DNA from: Pseudopedobacter sp044361595
GTDB lineage: Bacteria; Bacteroidota; Bacteroidia; Sphingobacteriales; Sphingobacteriaceae
Length of the DNA: 64,000 nt
Direction: 5' to 3'
Assembly (NCBI GenBank): GCA_044361595.1
Contig: JBIKIN010000018.1
Location: forward strand, 1 to 64,000
Made by a program: the position numbers and the translations under genes. Position 1 is the stretch's first letter, and each line of letters starts with the position of its first letter. Below the pieces are notes generated by a model, which worked only from the letters and a program-made list of their open reading frames with translations, ran no database searches and was not told the origin of the DNA. Below, in pieces: positions 53,652-60,567 of the stretch.

Positions 53652-54116
53652 TTATTTCTTAAAAAACATTCGGGTAATAAAAATACCGCCAGAGTCATCA
53701 CCTCCAGCGTGGCTTTCAACACCGCTGGTTACATAAATTAATTTATAACCAAGCCCTTCTAACTCCATAATTCTAGCACCTATCATGGCATCATTAGAAG
53801 CTATATTTTGAAAATTAATACCTGCAACGCTAAAAAAGTTCAATAATTTAGCTTCATCAAATTTATCTACTTTTAACTCACTTCTACTAACAGTTCTTTG
53901 GTCAGATTTTTTTCCATCTGTTCTACTGGTTCTAAATTGATCAGTGTTTACTTCAGTTGTGTTTTCAATCATTCTAGATCTTCCTAGGCCTGCTGGAACA
54001 ATTGACTCTACCACAGTTACAATCTTCCATTCCGATACCTTTTCAGGTGCTGTTTGCGCAAATGCAGTAACATTTAAAGTTGTTACTATGGCAATCATTA
54101 AAATTATTTTTCTCAT
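53652..54116 (-). CDS. small exported protein of unknown function
   Basis: 154 residues with a signal peptide ending AFAQ (about residue 21). The mature part is a single domain with EWKIVTVVESIVPAGLGRSRMIE, a conserved-looking LLNFFSVAGINFQNIASNDAMIGARI, then a Gly/His-rich GVESHAGGDDSGGIFITRMFF. I do not recognise it. It is on the left edge of the accessory stretch 53.6-56.9 kb. Confidence 0.6.
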   Translation of the reverse strand: MRKIILMIAIVTTLNVTAFAQTAPEKVSEWKIVTVVESIVPAGLGRSRMIENTTEVNTDQFRTSRTDGKKSDQRTVSRSELKVDKFDEAKLLNFFSVAGINFQNIASNDAMIGARIMELEGLGYKLIYVTSGVESHAGGDDSGGIFITRMFFKK

Positions 54117-54203
54117 CTTTTTTAAGTTTATTTTTCTTAAAGGTAAAAATAATTGAAAATATATTTCTTTAAAAGAATTTTGTTTTCTTGTTATTCCTAT
54201 AAC

Positions 54204-54278
54204 CCATGGTCTGTGTCCTCACAGACCATTTTGATTTATTTTTTGTTTCGGTTTATGGGTACACAGAACGAGGTGAAG
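54204..54278 (+). repeat. dispersed repeat, copy 1 (CCATGGTCTGTG type)
   Basis: About 75 bp starting CCATGGTCTGTGTCCTCAC, with two internal hairpins (GGTCTGTG / CACAGACC around TCCT, and TACACAG). Copy 2 at 54472-54548 matches it at roughly 80 percent over the full length, in the same orientation. It forms the first 25 codons of the apparent ORF that continues into the antitoxin remnant. Confidence 0.75.
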
Positions 54279-54451
54279 CAGTAAAGCAAAAAATGGAAGA
54301 AGAAGGTTTAAAAAATAAAGATTTAACCAAATGGATTGGTAGCAAAAGCTATGTATCGTCTCTACTAAGCGGAAAGAAACCTTTAACCCTAAAGATTGCC
54401 AAGATTTTGCACCAAAAATTGGGGATTCCTGCTGAAGTGTTTTTGGCTTAA
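54279..54451 (+). pseudogene. truncated HigA/XRE-type antitoxin, C-terminal part
   Basis: From about EAVKQKMEEEGLKNKDLTKWIG through SKSYVSSLLSGKKPLTLKIAKILHQKLGIPAEVFLA the frame encodes a helix-turn-helix region of the HigA-like antitoxin class; the family usually has about 60 more residues in front. The upstream codons are not antitoxin but the repeat at 54204-54278, so the 5' half has been replaced. A Met at 54292 could still start a 53-aa fragment. No toxin gene is adjacent. Confidence 0.6.
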
Positions 54452-54471
54452 AATAAGTTTTATTTTATTTT

Positions 54472-54548
54472 CCATGGTCTGTGTCCTCGCAGACCATTTT
54501 TGTTTTAAGTTAAGTTTCGGTCTGTGGGGACACAGACTGAGGTTGAAG
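54472..54548 (+). repeat. dispersed repeat, copy 2 (CCATGGTCTGTG type)
   Basis: About 77 bp, CCATGGTCTGTGTCCTCGC then a T-rich middle and GTTTCGGTCTGTGGGGACAC. The more regular copy: the outer GTCTGTG..CACAGAC blocks can fold on themselves twice. It follows the antitoxin remnant's stop by 20 bp, so the remnant is bracketed by direct repeats. Confidence 0.75.
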
Positions 54549-54566
54549 AATTCAAATTTATGTTAT

Positions 54567-55241
54567 TTAATTACTTTTTTGATTTTTATAAGATATAATT
54601 TTTTGATTTTTAGAGTCAAAGATTAATTGACGCCTTTGCAAAACTGAATTTGTTCTAAAACTCAAATTATATAAGAAGCCATAAATTGTCTTTCTCTTGA
54701 TATTTTCTAACTCGATAAATTTAATAAGAGAATCTGATGAAAAAACTCCTTTGAAATAATCATAATTTGAAATTTCTTCTTTCAATTGCTTTTGAAAACT
54801 TATATCACTTAAGAATTTATTACTAAATGAATAATAATCTGTTTTAACTAAATTATTTAAGAATTTATTCGGTAACTCATACTCTATTGTGTAATTACTA
54901 TAATTCCCATCATATCTTAAAAAATCGTAGAACTGCTTTGAATATGTGCTACTTCCCCAGTAAACTTGAGTTTGGATATAGTTATCATCAACCATAATTG
55001 AATCCAATTCATAATCTTCAGGATTAAGTTTTGGATATTCTGAGAAATTATTATAATCAGGAATATCAGTTTCAAATATTGTATCAACTAGTTTTAATTC
55101 AACCAATTCGTATTTAGTTTTGTCAAACTCGAGTTCGCTTTTATTTAAAAAATCAAGAACTACTTGTTCCTTTTTATCCGAACAAGATTGGATTATGAAA
55201 GCTGATATAACAATTGTAACTATGAATTTCAAGTTTTTCAT
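54567..55241 (-). CDS. lipoprotein of unknown function
   Basis: 224 residues with a lipoprotein signal (AFIIQSC, Cys20). The remainder is rich in Asp, Tyr, Asn and Lys with predicted alpha/beta elements: VVLDFLNKSELEFDKTKYELVEL, TQVYWGSSTYSKQFYDFLRY, KRKTIYGFLYNLSFR. I recognise no domain. It follows the HEPN-like gene on the same strand after 21 bp, so the pair are probably co-transcribed. Confidence 0.6.
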   Translation of the reverse strand: MKNLKFIVTIVISAFIIQSCSDKKEQVVLDFLNKSELEFDKTKYELVELKLVDTIFETDIPDYNNFSEYPKLNPEDYELDSIMVDDNYIQTQVYWGSSTYSKQFYDFLRYDGNYSNYTIEYELPNKFLNNLVKTDYYSFSNKFLSDISFQKQLKEEISNYDYFKGVFSSDSLIKFIELENIKRKTIYGFLYNLSFRTNSVLQRRQLIFDSKNQKIISYKNQKSN

Positions 55242-55262
55242 GCTTTAAAAATAGCCATAAAA

Positions 55263-56015
55263 TTACATTTTTCTACTAAATTTGGCGTGTTCCATATTTT
55301 GATAATACTCTTTAATTAATGGTTCAGTTTCTTTCAAAATCGGAAATTTGTTATTTTGCGGTAATACTTCCTTTAAATTTTCAATTAAATTTTTACCAGA
55401 TTCTATTAGTTTAAAAACCTTGAAATTCATTAATTCCTCAATCAATACTTTTGCTTTATCATCTTTTGCATGGACTATATCATCTCTTAATTTTTTCAAT
55501 AACTTGAAATTTTCCCAGCAATTGAACTGAGTTGGAGATTTAATATTAAGCGCTTTTGGCAATATTTCAACTAACTTTTCTTCTGTTCCACATGATTTCT
55601 CTATAATCTTTTTTCCTATATTTTGGAGTTTACCTCTATATTTCTTCATATATAAGTAATCATTTGGAATAAGTATATTAACCAAAGATTCCACAGCAGA
55701 GAATATCATAATAATTGAGGTTTGTATGTGCTCTAAATAATCATAGAATTGAATACATTCATCATCATTAAGCATATAAGTATTACCTGTTAGCGTCTTA
55801 GGCTTGATAATTTGATTATACATTTCGAAAGCTAATTTCATCTCTTTATCTGATTTCCCAATAAAAATCGCAGTGATATTTGGTGATGTAAACTTAATTT
55901 CACTTTTACCCGCTACAAAGGTTTTTATTGCATTCAATGTTACATCTTGTTCAGTTTCTTTAAGATTAAATAATTTTGGTTTTTCTTGTCTCTTATCAAA
56001 AATTATATAATTCAT
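55263..56015 (-). CDS. HEPN-like protein with R-x4-H motif
   Basis: 250 residues, mainly helical after the first 70. Helix IQTSIIMIFSAVESLVNILIP (98-117) and the motif KLLKKLRDDIVHAK (171-184; Arg177, His182) match the two-helix HEPN pattern in which R-x4-H forms the active site of many RNases and of abortive-infection proteins. The N-terminal 75 residues (MNYIIFDKRQEKPKLF...) are a separate small domain. The activity is an inference; similar plain HEPN-like proteins with no toxic role exist. It is alone with a lipoprotein gene downstream. Confidence 0.5.
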   Translation of the reverse strand: MNYIIFDKRQEKPKLFNLKETEQDVTLNAIKTFVAGKSEIKFTSPNITAIFIGKSDKEMKLAFEMYNQIIKPKTLTGNTYMLNDDECIQFYDYLEHIQTSIIMIFSAVESLVNILIPNDYLYMKKYRGKLQNIGKKIIEKSCGTEEKLVEILPKALNIKSPTQFNCWENFKLLKKLRDDIVHAKDDKAKVLIEELMNFKVFKLIESGKNLIENLKEVLPQNNKFPILKETEPLIKEYYQNMEHAKFSRKM

Positions 56016-56170
56016 AGTTTTATTTTTTTATTTCCACAAAAATAAACATAATGATTCAAGGTATTTCACAAGGGTTCAGCAACTACCTATTTTCGTATTA
56101 ACGATTGCAGCGGTATCCTTTTTTTGCTCTTGTAACAAATAAAAAGAGTTTTCATATTTGCCAAACAAAA

Positions 56171-56205
56171 AAAAGCCATTCAAAATCAATCTGAACGGCT
56201 TTCTA
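56171..56205 (-). terminator. terminator of the RelE-type module (left hairpin)
   Basis: AGCCATTCA pairs with TGAACGGCT (one wobble) around AAATCAATC. On the minus strand it is followed by a T-run. The central 24 bp (56179-56202) recur exactly at 56810-56833. Confidence 0.7.
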
Positions 56206-56529
56206 CTTCACTTTTTCTAAGAGCTTTAACAAAGCTGAATCACTAATGGTATCTTGTTCTGATTTATCATAAATGGATAACAAGAATACTTTTTCTTGTA
56301 AAATAGTAACATAGGTTATTACTCTTGCTCCACCAGATTTTCCTTTTCCTTTTGATGAAATTGCTAATCTTATTTTATAGCAATTATGACCTAAAGAAGT
56401 CCCTAAAATAGCTTGTTGCTTTAGATTACCGATTAATTCAATCAGTTCTGATTTTAGAGAGGGATATTTTTTTACTAGTTTTTTGAATTGCTTATCAAAA
56501 TATTCGATAGTGTAAACATCATAAGCCAT
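56203..56529 (-). CDS. RelE/ParE-type toxin
   Basis: 108 residues of the RelE/HigB superfamily: YTIEYFDKQFKKLVKKYPSLKSELIELI for the first helices, then NCYKIRLAISSKGKGKSGGARVITYVTI and VFLLSIYDKSEQD for the beta-sheet with basic residues that contact ribosomal mRNA. RelE-type toxins cleave translated mRNA. It overlaps its antitoxin by 11 bp. The substrate site residues are not certain. Confidence 0.82.
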   Translation of the reverse strand: MAYDVYTIEYFDKQFKKLVKKYPSLKSELIELIGNLKQQAILGTSLGHNCYKIRLAISSKGKGKSGGARVITYVTILQEKVFLLSIYDKSEQDTISDSALLKLLEKVK

Positions 56530-56734
56530 CTAATAATTCACTAACAGGTTTAGTTTTCAATTTACCCGAGTCAATCATTTCTGAATGTTTAAAGGCTTGT
56601 TTGATTTCCTTTATTTCAGTCAATAAATCAGCTTCTTTATCTGTAATCTTTTCTACCTTAACATCTGTAAGGCTTTTAAGAAAATCCATTATTGGACTTA
56701 GATTATCTGATTGAATATCTAATAGTAATTTCAT
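56519..56734 (-). CDS. antitoxin of the RelE-type module
   Basis: 71 residues, small and acidic, placed upstream of and overlapping the toxin gene. No DNA-binding motif is obvious. The N-terminal QSDNLSPIMDFLKSL and C-terminal KTKPVSELLDGL are the types of helix that wrap a RelE toxin. Assigned by position and size, since the sequence is not of a named antitoxin family that I know. Confidence 0.72.
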   Translation of the reverse strand: MKLLLDIQSDNLSPIMDFLKSLTDVKVEKITDKEADLLTEIKEIKQAFKHSEMIDSGKLKTKPVSELLDGL

Positions 56735-56800
56735 AAGCTTAAATCGAACTCAAAAATAACGATTTTTTTATTGAATTGTAAATTGAGGTATTGCTCTATA

Positions 56801-56837
56801 AAAAAACCGTTCAAAATCAATCTGAACGGCTTTTTTT
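56801..56837 (-). terminator. hairpin before the RelE-type module (right copy)
   Basis: CCGTTCA (56807-56813) pairs with TGAACGG around AAATCAATC, flanked by A- and T-runs, so it can act in both directions. The 24-bp core repeats the hairpin after the toxin gene. Confidence 0.75.
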
Positions 56838-56840
56838 CCA

Positions 56841-56871
56841 GACTTACGAAGTTTTTAAAACTTCGTAAGTC
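56841..56871. repeat. 31-bp perfect palindrome
   Basis: GACTTACGAAGTTTT (56841-56855) and AAAACTTCGTAAGTC (56857-56871) with a single base between. It precedes a T-run on the plus strand. It may terminate both the fad operon (minus) and anything from the left, or be a dispersed repeat. Confidence 0.75.
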
Positions 56872-56927
56872 TTTTAACAGCTTATATGATGTGATGTCTC
56901 CTTCGTCGACATGACGGACGAGTTATC

Positions 56928-58718
56928 TTAATAACAATATTTATTCGCTTCTATCAATTGCTTAGCAACTCTTTGGCGAGCATCTTTAATATTGAAAGGT
57001 GCAACCTTCGTAAATCGGCGTAAGCCCATTAACATCATGTTTAGTTCATCGCCTTCGGCAAAAGAGTTTAAAGCTTCTTTACCTGCTAAAGCAGTTTGGT
57101 CAACGGCTTCTTGTAGGTAAATGCGCATCATGTCAATCTGGCCAGCACAAGCTTCTTCACCACGCATATCCACCAATTTTTGTACTCTTAGGATTGTTGA
57201 TTCTGCAATATAAACCGAACCAATAATATCGGCAATGTTCATTAAAATCTCTTGCTCTTTACCAAGCGTCATCATTAGCTTTTGCACCGCTGCACCTGCA
57301 ATCATCAAACCTGCTTTCTTTAGGTTTTTTAAAGTTTTTAGTTCTGCTGCAAATAAAGCATCTTCCTCGTCTCCAAATTCTGGTATCGACATTAATTCGC
57401 CTGCAACTGCTGTAGCTGGTGTCATTAAATCTAACTCGCCTTTCATGGCTCGTTTCAATAGCATATCTACAATCAGTAAACGGTTAATTTCGTTTGTTCC
57501 CTCAAAAATACGGTTGATACGGCTATCACGGTAAGCTCTGTCCATTGGTGCATCGGCACTGTAACCCATACCGCCATAAACTTGTACGCCTTCATCAACA
57601 ATATAATCTAGCATTTCTGATCCCCAAACCTTGATAATCGCACACTCTACTGCAAATTGCTCGGTTGATTTTAACTTGGCTTTTCCAGAGTCCATTCCAC
57701 CTGCAACTAAAGCGTCGTAGGCATCGTCAATGTTTTGTCCTGCTCGGTAAGCAGCACTTTCTACCGCAAAATTACGAACAGCCATTTCTGCCAATTTGTA
57801 ACGAATAGCTCCGAATTTGGAGATGTTTAAACCAAACTGAACACGCTCATTAGAATAATTAATGGCATGATCTATCACTTTACGAGAAGAGCCAATAGCT
57901 GCTGCTCCTAATTTAATACGACCAATATTTAAGATGTTTACCGCTATTTTAAATCCGTTTTCACGTTCTGATAATAAATTTTCTTTAGGTACTGGGCAAT
58001 CATTAAAGAAAACCTGACGGGTTGATGAACCTTTGATACCCATTTTATGCTCTTCAGCATTCATGGTTACGCCACCAAAATCTTTCTCTACAATAAAAGC
58101 AGAAAGGTTTTTATCATCATCTATCTTAGCAAAAACGATGAAAATATCAGCGAAGCCACCATTGGTGATCCACATTTTTTGTCCGTTGATGATGTAATGT
58201 GTTCCCTCTGCATTTAAAACTGCTTTAGTTTTCCCTGAGTTAGCATCAGAACCTGAATTTGGCTCGGTTAAGCAATAAGAAGCTTTCCATTCGCCTGTGG
58301 CTAGTTTTGGAATGTATTTGTCTTTTTGCTCTGCGTTTCCATAATACAAAATTGGCAAAGTACCAATTCCAGTATGTGCAGAAAGTGCAACTGCAAAAGA
58401 GTGTCCAGAACCAATAATATCGGCCACTAGCATAGAGGTGTTAAAGTTTTTACCAAATCCTCCATACTCCTCTGGAATAGAAACTGCCAATAAGCCTAAT
58501 TCGCCGGCTTTATCCATCAAAGATGGCATTAAACCTTCTTCTAGTTTATCAATTCTATCCAAATTAGGATATACTTCTGACGTTAAGAAATCCTCGCAAG
58601 TTTTCTTAATCATTAATTGTTCTTCGTCAAATTCTTCTGGAATAAATACATCCTGAAAATCTGTTTCGGTGATGATGAATTCGCCACCTTTTGTTGTTTT
58701 TTTCTCTTGTGTTTCCAT
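56928..58718 (-). CDS. acyl-CoA dehydrogenase
   Basis: First beta-oxidation step. 596 residues, longer than the usual 380 because of a C-terminal extension of about 190 residues, as in the Bacillus FadE type. Core motifs: EEQLMIKKTCEDFL, AGELGLLAVSIPEEYGGFG, ASYCLTEPNSGSDANSGKT (FAD), INGQKMWITNGGFADIFIVFAK, and QVYGGMGYSADAPMDRAYRDSRINRIFEGTNEI with the catalytic Glu region. It is the last gene of the fad operon. A GAGAT-rich repeat sits 9 bp before its start codon. Confidence 0.9.
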   Translation of the reverse strand: METQEKKTTKGGEFIITETDFQDVFIPEEFDEEQLMIKKTCEDFLTSEVYPNLDRIDKLEEGLMPSLMDKAGELGLLAVSIPEEYGGFGKNFNTSMLVADIIGSGHSFAVALSAHTGIGTLPILYYGNAEQKDKYIPKLATGEWKASYCLTEPNSGSDANSGKTKAVLNAEGTHYIINGQKMWITNGGFADIFIVFAKIDDDKNLSAFIVEKDFGGVTMNAEEHKMGIKGSSTRQVFFNDCPVPKENLLSERENGFKIAVNILNIGRIKLGAAAIGSSRKVIDHAINYSNERVQFGLNISKFGAIRYKLAEMAVRNFAVESAAYRAGQNIDDAYDALVAGGMDSGKAKLKSTEQFAVECAIIKVWGSEMLDYIVDEGVQVYGGMGYSADAPMDRAYRDSRINRIFEGTNEINRLLIVDMLLKRAMKGELDLMTPATAVAGELMSIPEFGDEEDALFAAELKTLKNLKKAGLMIAGAAVQKLMMTLGKEQEILMNIADIIGSVYIAESTILRVQKLVDMRGEEACAGQIDMMRIYLQEAVDQTALAGKEALNSFAEGDELNMMLMGLRRFTKVAPFNIKDARQRVAKQLIEANKYCY

Positions 58719-58727
58719 AATTTATAT

Positions 58728-58785
58728 GATTTGAGATGAGAGATCTGAGATCTGAGAATCTGCAAGTCTGCTCATCTTATTTTTT
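58728..58785 (-). repeat. GAGAT-type repeat R1 (upstream of acyl-CoA dehydrogenase)
   Basis: 58 bp (GATTTGAGATGAGAGATCTG...) that match R3 (60398-60455) at about 50 of 58 positions. Both lie 8-9 bp before a start codon of the operon, in the same orientation. Confidence 0.85.
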
Positions 58786-59145
58786 ATTTATTTTCTTTTC
58801 TAACATTTGTTGGAATCCATAGGTCATTTTTTGTAGCTCATCCAATTGGATTAATAATGGATTTAACACTTCATCTAATATCATATCCAGTTTATTAGCA
58901 ACAATAAGTTGTGTTTGCAATTCGAAAGAAGAACCATTTGAAATACCTAAAAAATTATTAAATTCTTTTAAAAAATTCCTGCCAGCACCTTCTGCAATAT
59001 TTGAAGGAATAGAAACTGTGGCTCTTCTAATTTGGCTTGTTAATCCAAATCGTTCATCAGAGGGAAAATTAGATGTAGCCTTATAAACTTCTACTGTTAA
59101 GTCTATCGCCTTATTCCAAATTTTAAGCTCTTTAAGATTATTCAT
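58777..59145 (-). CDS. four-helix-bundle protein (23S IVS / S23 family)
   Basis: 122 residues of the TIGR02436 four-helix-bundle family. KELKIWNKAIDLTVEVYK..SNFPSDERFGLTSQIRRATVSIPSNIAEGAGR is followed by FNNFLGISNGSSFELQTQLIVANKL. The family is encoded in 23S rRNA intervening sequences of some bacteria and by many orphan genes, and resembles the Avd protein of diversity-generating retroelements. Function unknown. It is lodged inside the fad operon between fadA and the dehydrogenase, bordered by repeats R1 and R2. Confidence 0.88.
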   Translation of the reverse strand: MNNLKELKIWNKAIDLTVEVYKATSNFPSDERFGLTSQIRRATVSIPSNIAEGAGRNFLKEFNNFLGISNGSSFELQTQLIVANKLDMILDEVLNPLLIQLDELQKMTYGFQQMLEKKINKK

Positions 59146-59182
59146 TTCTCAATATTTTAATTTCGTACTTTAAATTTAAATA

Positions 59183-59218
59183 ACTCTCAAATCTCACATC
59201 TCCACTCTCACATCTAAA
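59183..59218 (-). repeat. CTCANATCTC-type repeat R2 (inverted GAGAT repeat)
   Basis: AACTCTCAAATCTCACATC and continuation; the reverse complement has the same GAGAT/TGAGAT words as R1. It reaches into the last codons of fadA. R4 (60526-60563) has the same position after fadN. Confidence 0.65.
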
Positions 59219-60389
59219 AAATCTCAAATATCCCTGCAGCACCTTGTCCGCTACCTACGCACATAGTTACCATTCCGTATTTCTGATTTCTTCTTTTTAA
59301 TTCGTTAAATATTTGTACAGATAGTTTAGCACCTGTGCAACCAAGTGGGTGACCTAAAGCGATAGCGCCACCGTTTACATTTAGCTTATCGGTATTTAAA
59401 TCTAATTTTCTAGTGATGGCAATAGATTGCGATGCAAAAGCTTCGTTTAGTTCTATTAAATCGATATCATCTAACTTCATATTGGCTTGCTTAAGCGCCA
59501 TTGGGATAGCTTCTATTGGACCAATTCCCATAATACGTGGAGGAACTCCGGCAACTGAATAACTTACTAACCTTGCGATTGGCTCTACATTCAATTGCTT
59601 CAACATTTTTTCAGAAACTACCAATACAAAAGCTGCTCCGTCTGATGTTTGTGAAGAATTACCAGCTGTTACCGAACCACCTGCTGCAAAAACTGGTTTT
59701 AATTTGGCTAAAGCCGATAAATTGGTGTCGGCTCTTGGGCCTTCATCTGTATCAACTACATATTCGCGAGTTTTCTTTTTCATATTCGCATCTAAGTAGT
59801 TTTCTTTTACTGTAATTGGAAGAACGCCATCTTTTAAATGACCATTTTTAATCGCTTCTATAGCTTTTTGGTGTGATTTAAACGCAAATTCATCTTGATC
59901 TTCTCGACTAACTTCATACTCCTTTGCTACCGCCTCGGCAGTTAATCCCATTCCCCAATACCAATCAGGGTTTTTTAAAGCCACTTCTGGGTTTGGAACA
60001 ATTTTCCATCCACCAAAAGGCATTCCGCTCATTACTTCTACTCCACCGGCAATAATACAATCGGCCATTCCAGCCTTAATTTTCGCAACTGCCGTAGCAA
60101 TGGTTTCTAAACCTGAGGCGCAATAACGGTTCACTGTTACTCCAGGAACTTTATCAGTATCTAAACCCATTAAAGAAACCATACGGGCAATGTTTAAACC
60201 TTGTTCTGCCTCTGGTGTAGCGTTACCCACAATTACATCGTCTATTTGTTCTTTATCCAAGTTAGGAACAGAAGCTACTAATTCTCTGATTACTTCTGCC
60301 GCTAAATCATCAGCTCTAGTGAAACGGAAAACACCTCTTGGCGCTTTACCTACTGCTGTTCTATATCCTGCTATAATGTATGCTTCCAT
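59214..60389 (-). CDS. fadA: acetyl-CoA C-acyltransferase (thiolase)
   Basis: Last beta-oxidation step. 391 residues: AYIIAGYRTAVGKAPRGVFR, nucleophile Cys90 in VNRYCASGLETIA, MPFGGWKIVPNPE, GGSVTAGNSSQTSDGAAFV, DDIDLIELNEAFASQ, the His of GGAIALGHPLGCTGA and the second Cys in TMCVGSGQGAAGIF. It lies between fadN and the four-helix-bundle gene on one strand. A GAGAT repeat (R3) precedes its start by 8 bp. Confidence 0.94.
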   Translation of the reverse strand: MEAYIIAGYRTAVGKAPRGVFRFTRADDLAAEVIRELVASVPNLDKEQIDDVIVGNATPEAEQGLNIARMVSLMGLDTDKVPGVTVNRYCASGLETIATAVAKIKAGMADCIIAGGVEVMSGMPFGGWKIVPNPEVALKNPDWYWGMGLTAEAVAKEYEVSREDQDEFAFKSHQKAIEAIKNGHLKDGVLPITVKENYLDANMKKKTREYVVDTDEGPRADTNLSALAKLKPVFAAGGSVTAGNSSQTSDGAAFVLVVSEKMLKQLNVEPIARLVSYSVAGVPPRIMGIGPIEAIPMALKQANMKLDDIDLIELNEAFASQSIAITRKLDLNTDKLNVNGGAIALGHPLGCTGAKLSVQIFNELKRRNQKYGMVTMCVGSGQGAAGIFEIF

Positions 60390-60397
60390 TCTTTTTT

Positions 60398-60455
60398 GAT
60401 TTGAGATGGGAGATTTGAGATTTGAGAATCTACAAAGCTGCTCATCGTATTTTTA
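60398..60455 (-). repeat. GAGAT-type repeat R3 (upstream of fadA)
   Basis: 58 bp, second copy of R1 at nearly the same distance from a start codon. The rest of this 178-bp spacer (60390-60567) has no gene. It ends with R4 next to the fadN stop, giving an 'empty' counterpart of the spacer that carries the four-helix-bundle gene. Confidence 0.85.
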
Positions 60456-60525
60456 TTAGATTTAATTAAAATATTTTTAAAACTAAATCAACATATTGTT
60501 TATTTATTAAGCTTATTTTAAACTT

Positions 60526-60563
60526 TATGAGTCTCATATCTCATGTCTAAAATCTCATATCTA
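60526..60563 (-). repeat. CTCANATCTC-type repeat R4 (after fadN)
   Basis: TGAGTCTCATATCTCATGTC and continuation, followed by TCTCATATCT, next to the fadN stop codon. It is similar in word content to R2 but more diverged. Confidence 0.55.
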
Positions 60564-60567
60564 TCTT

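Noticed and set aside
58777..59145. Diversity-generating retroelement accessory gene (Avd)
   Set aside because: The four-helix-bundle family is related, but no reverse transcriptase, template repeat or variable target gene is in the window.
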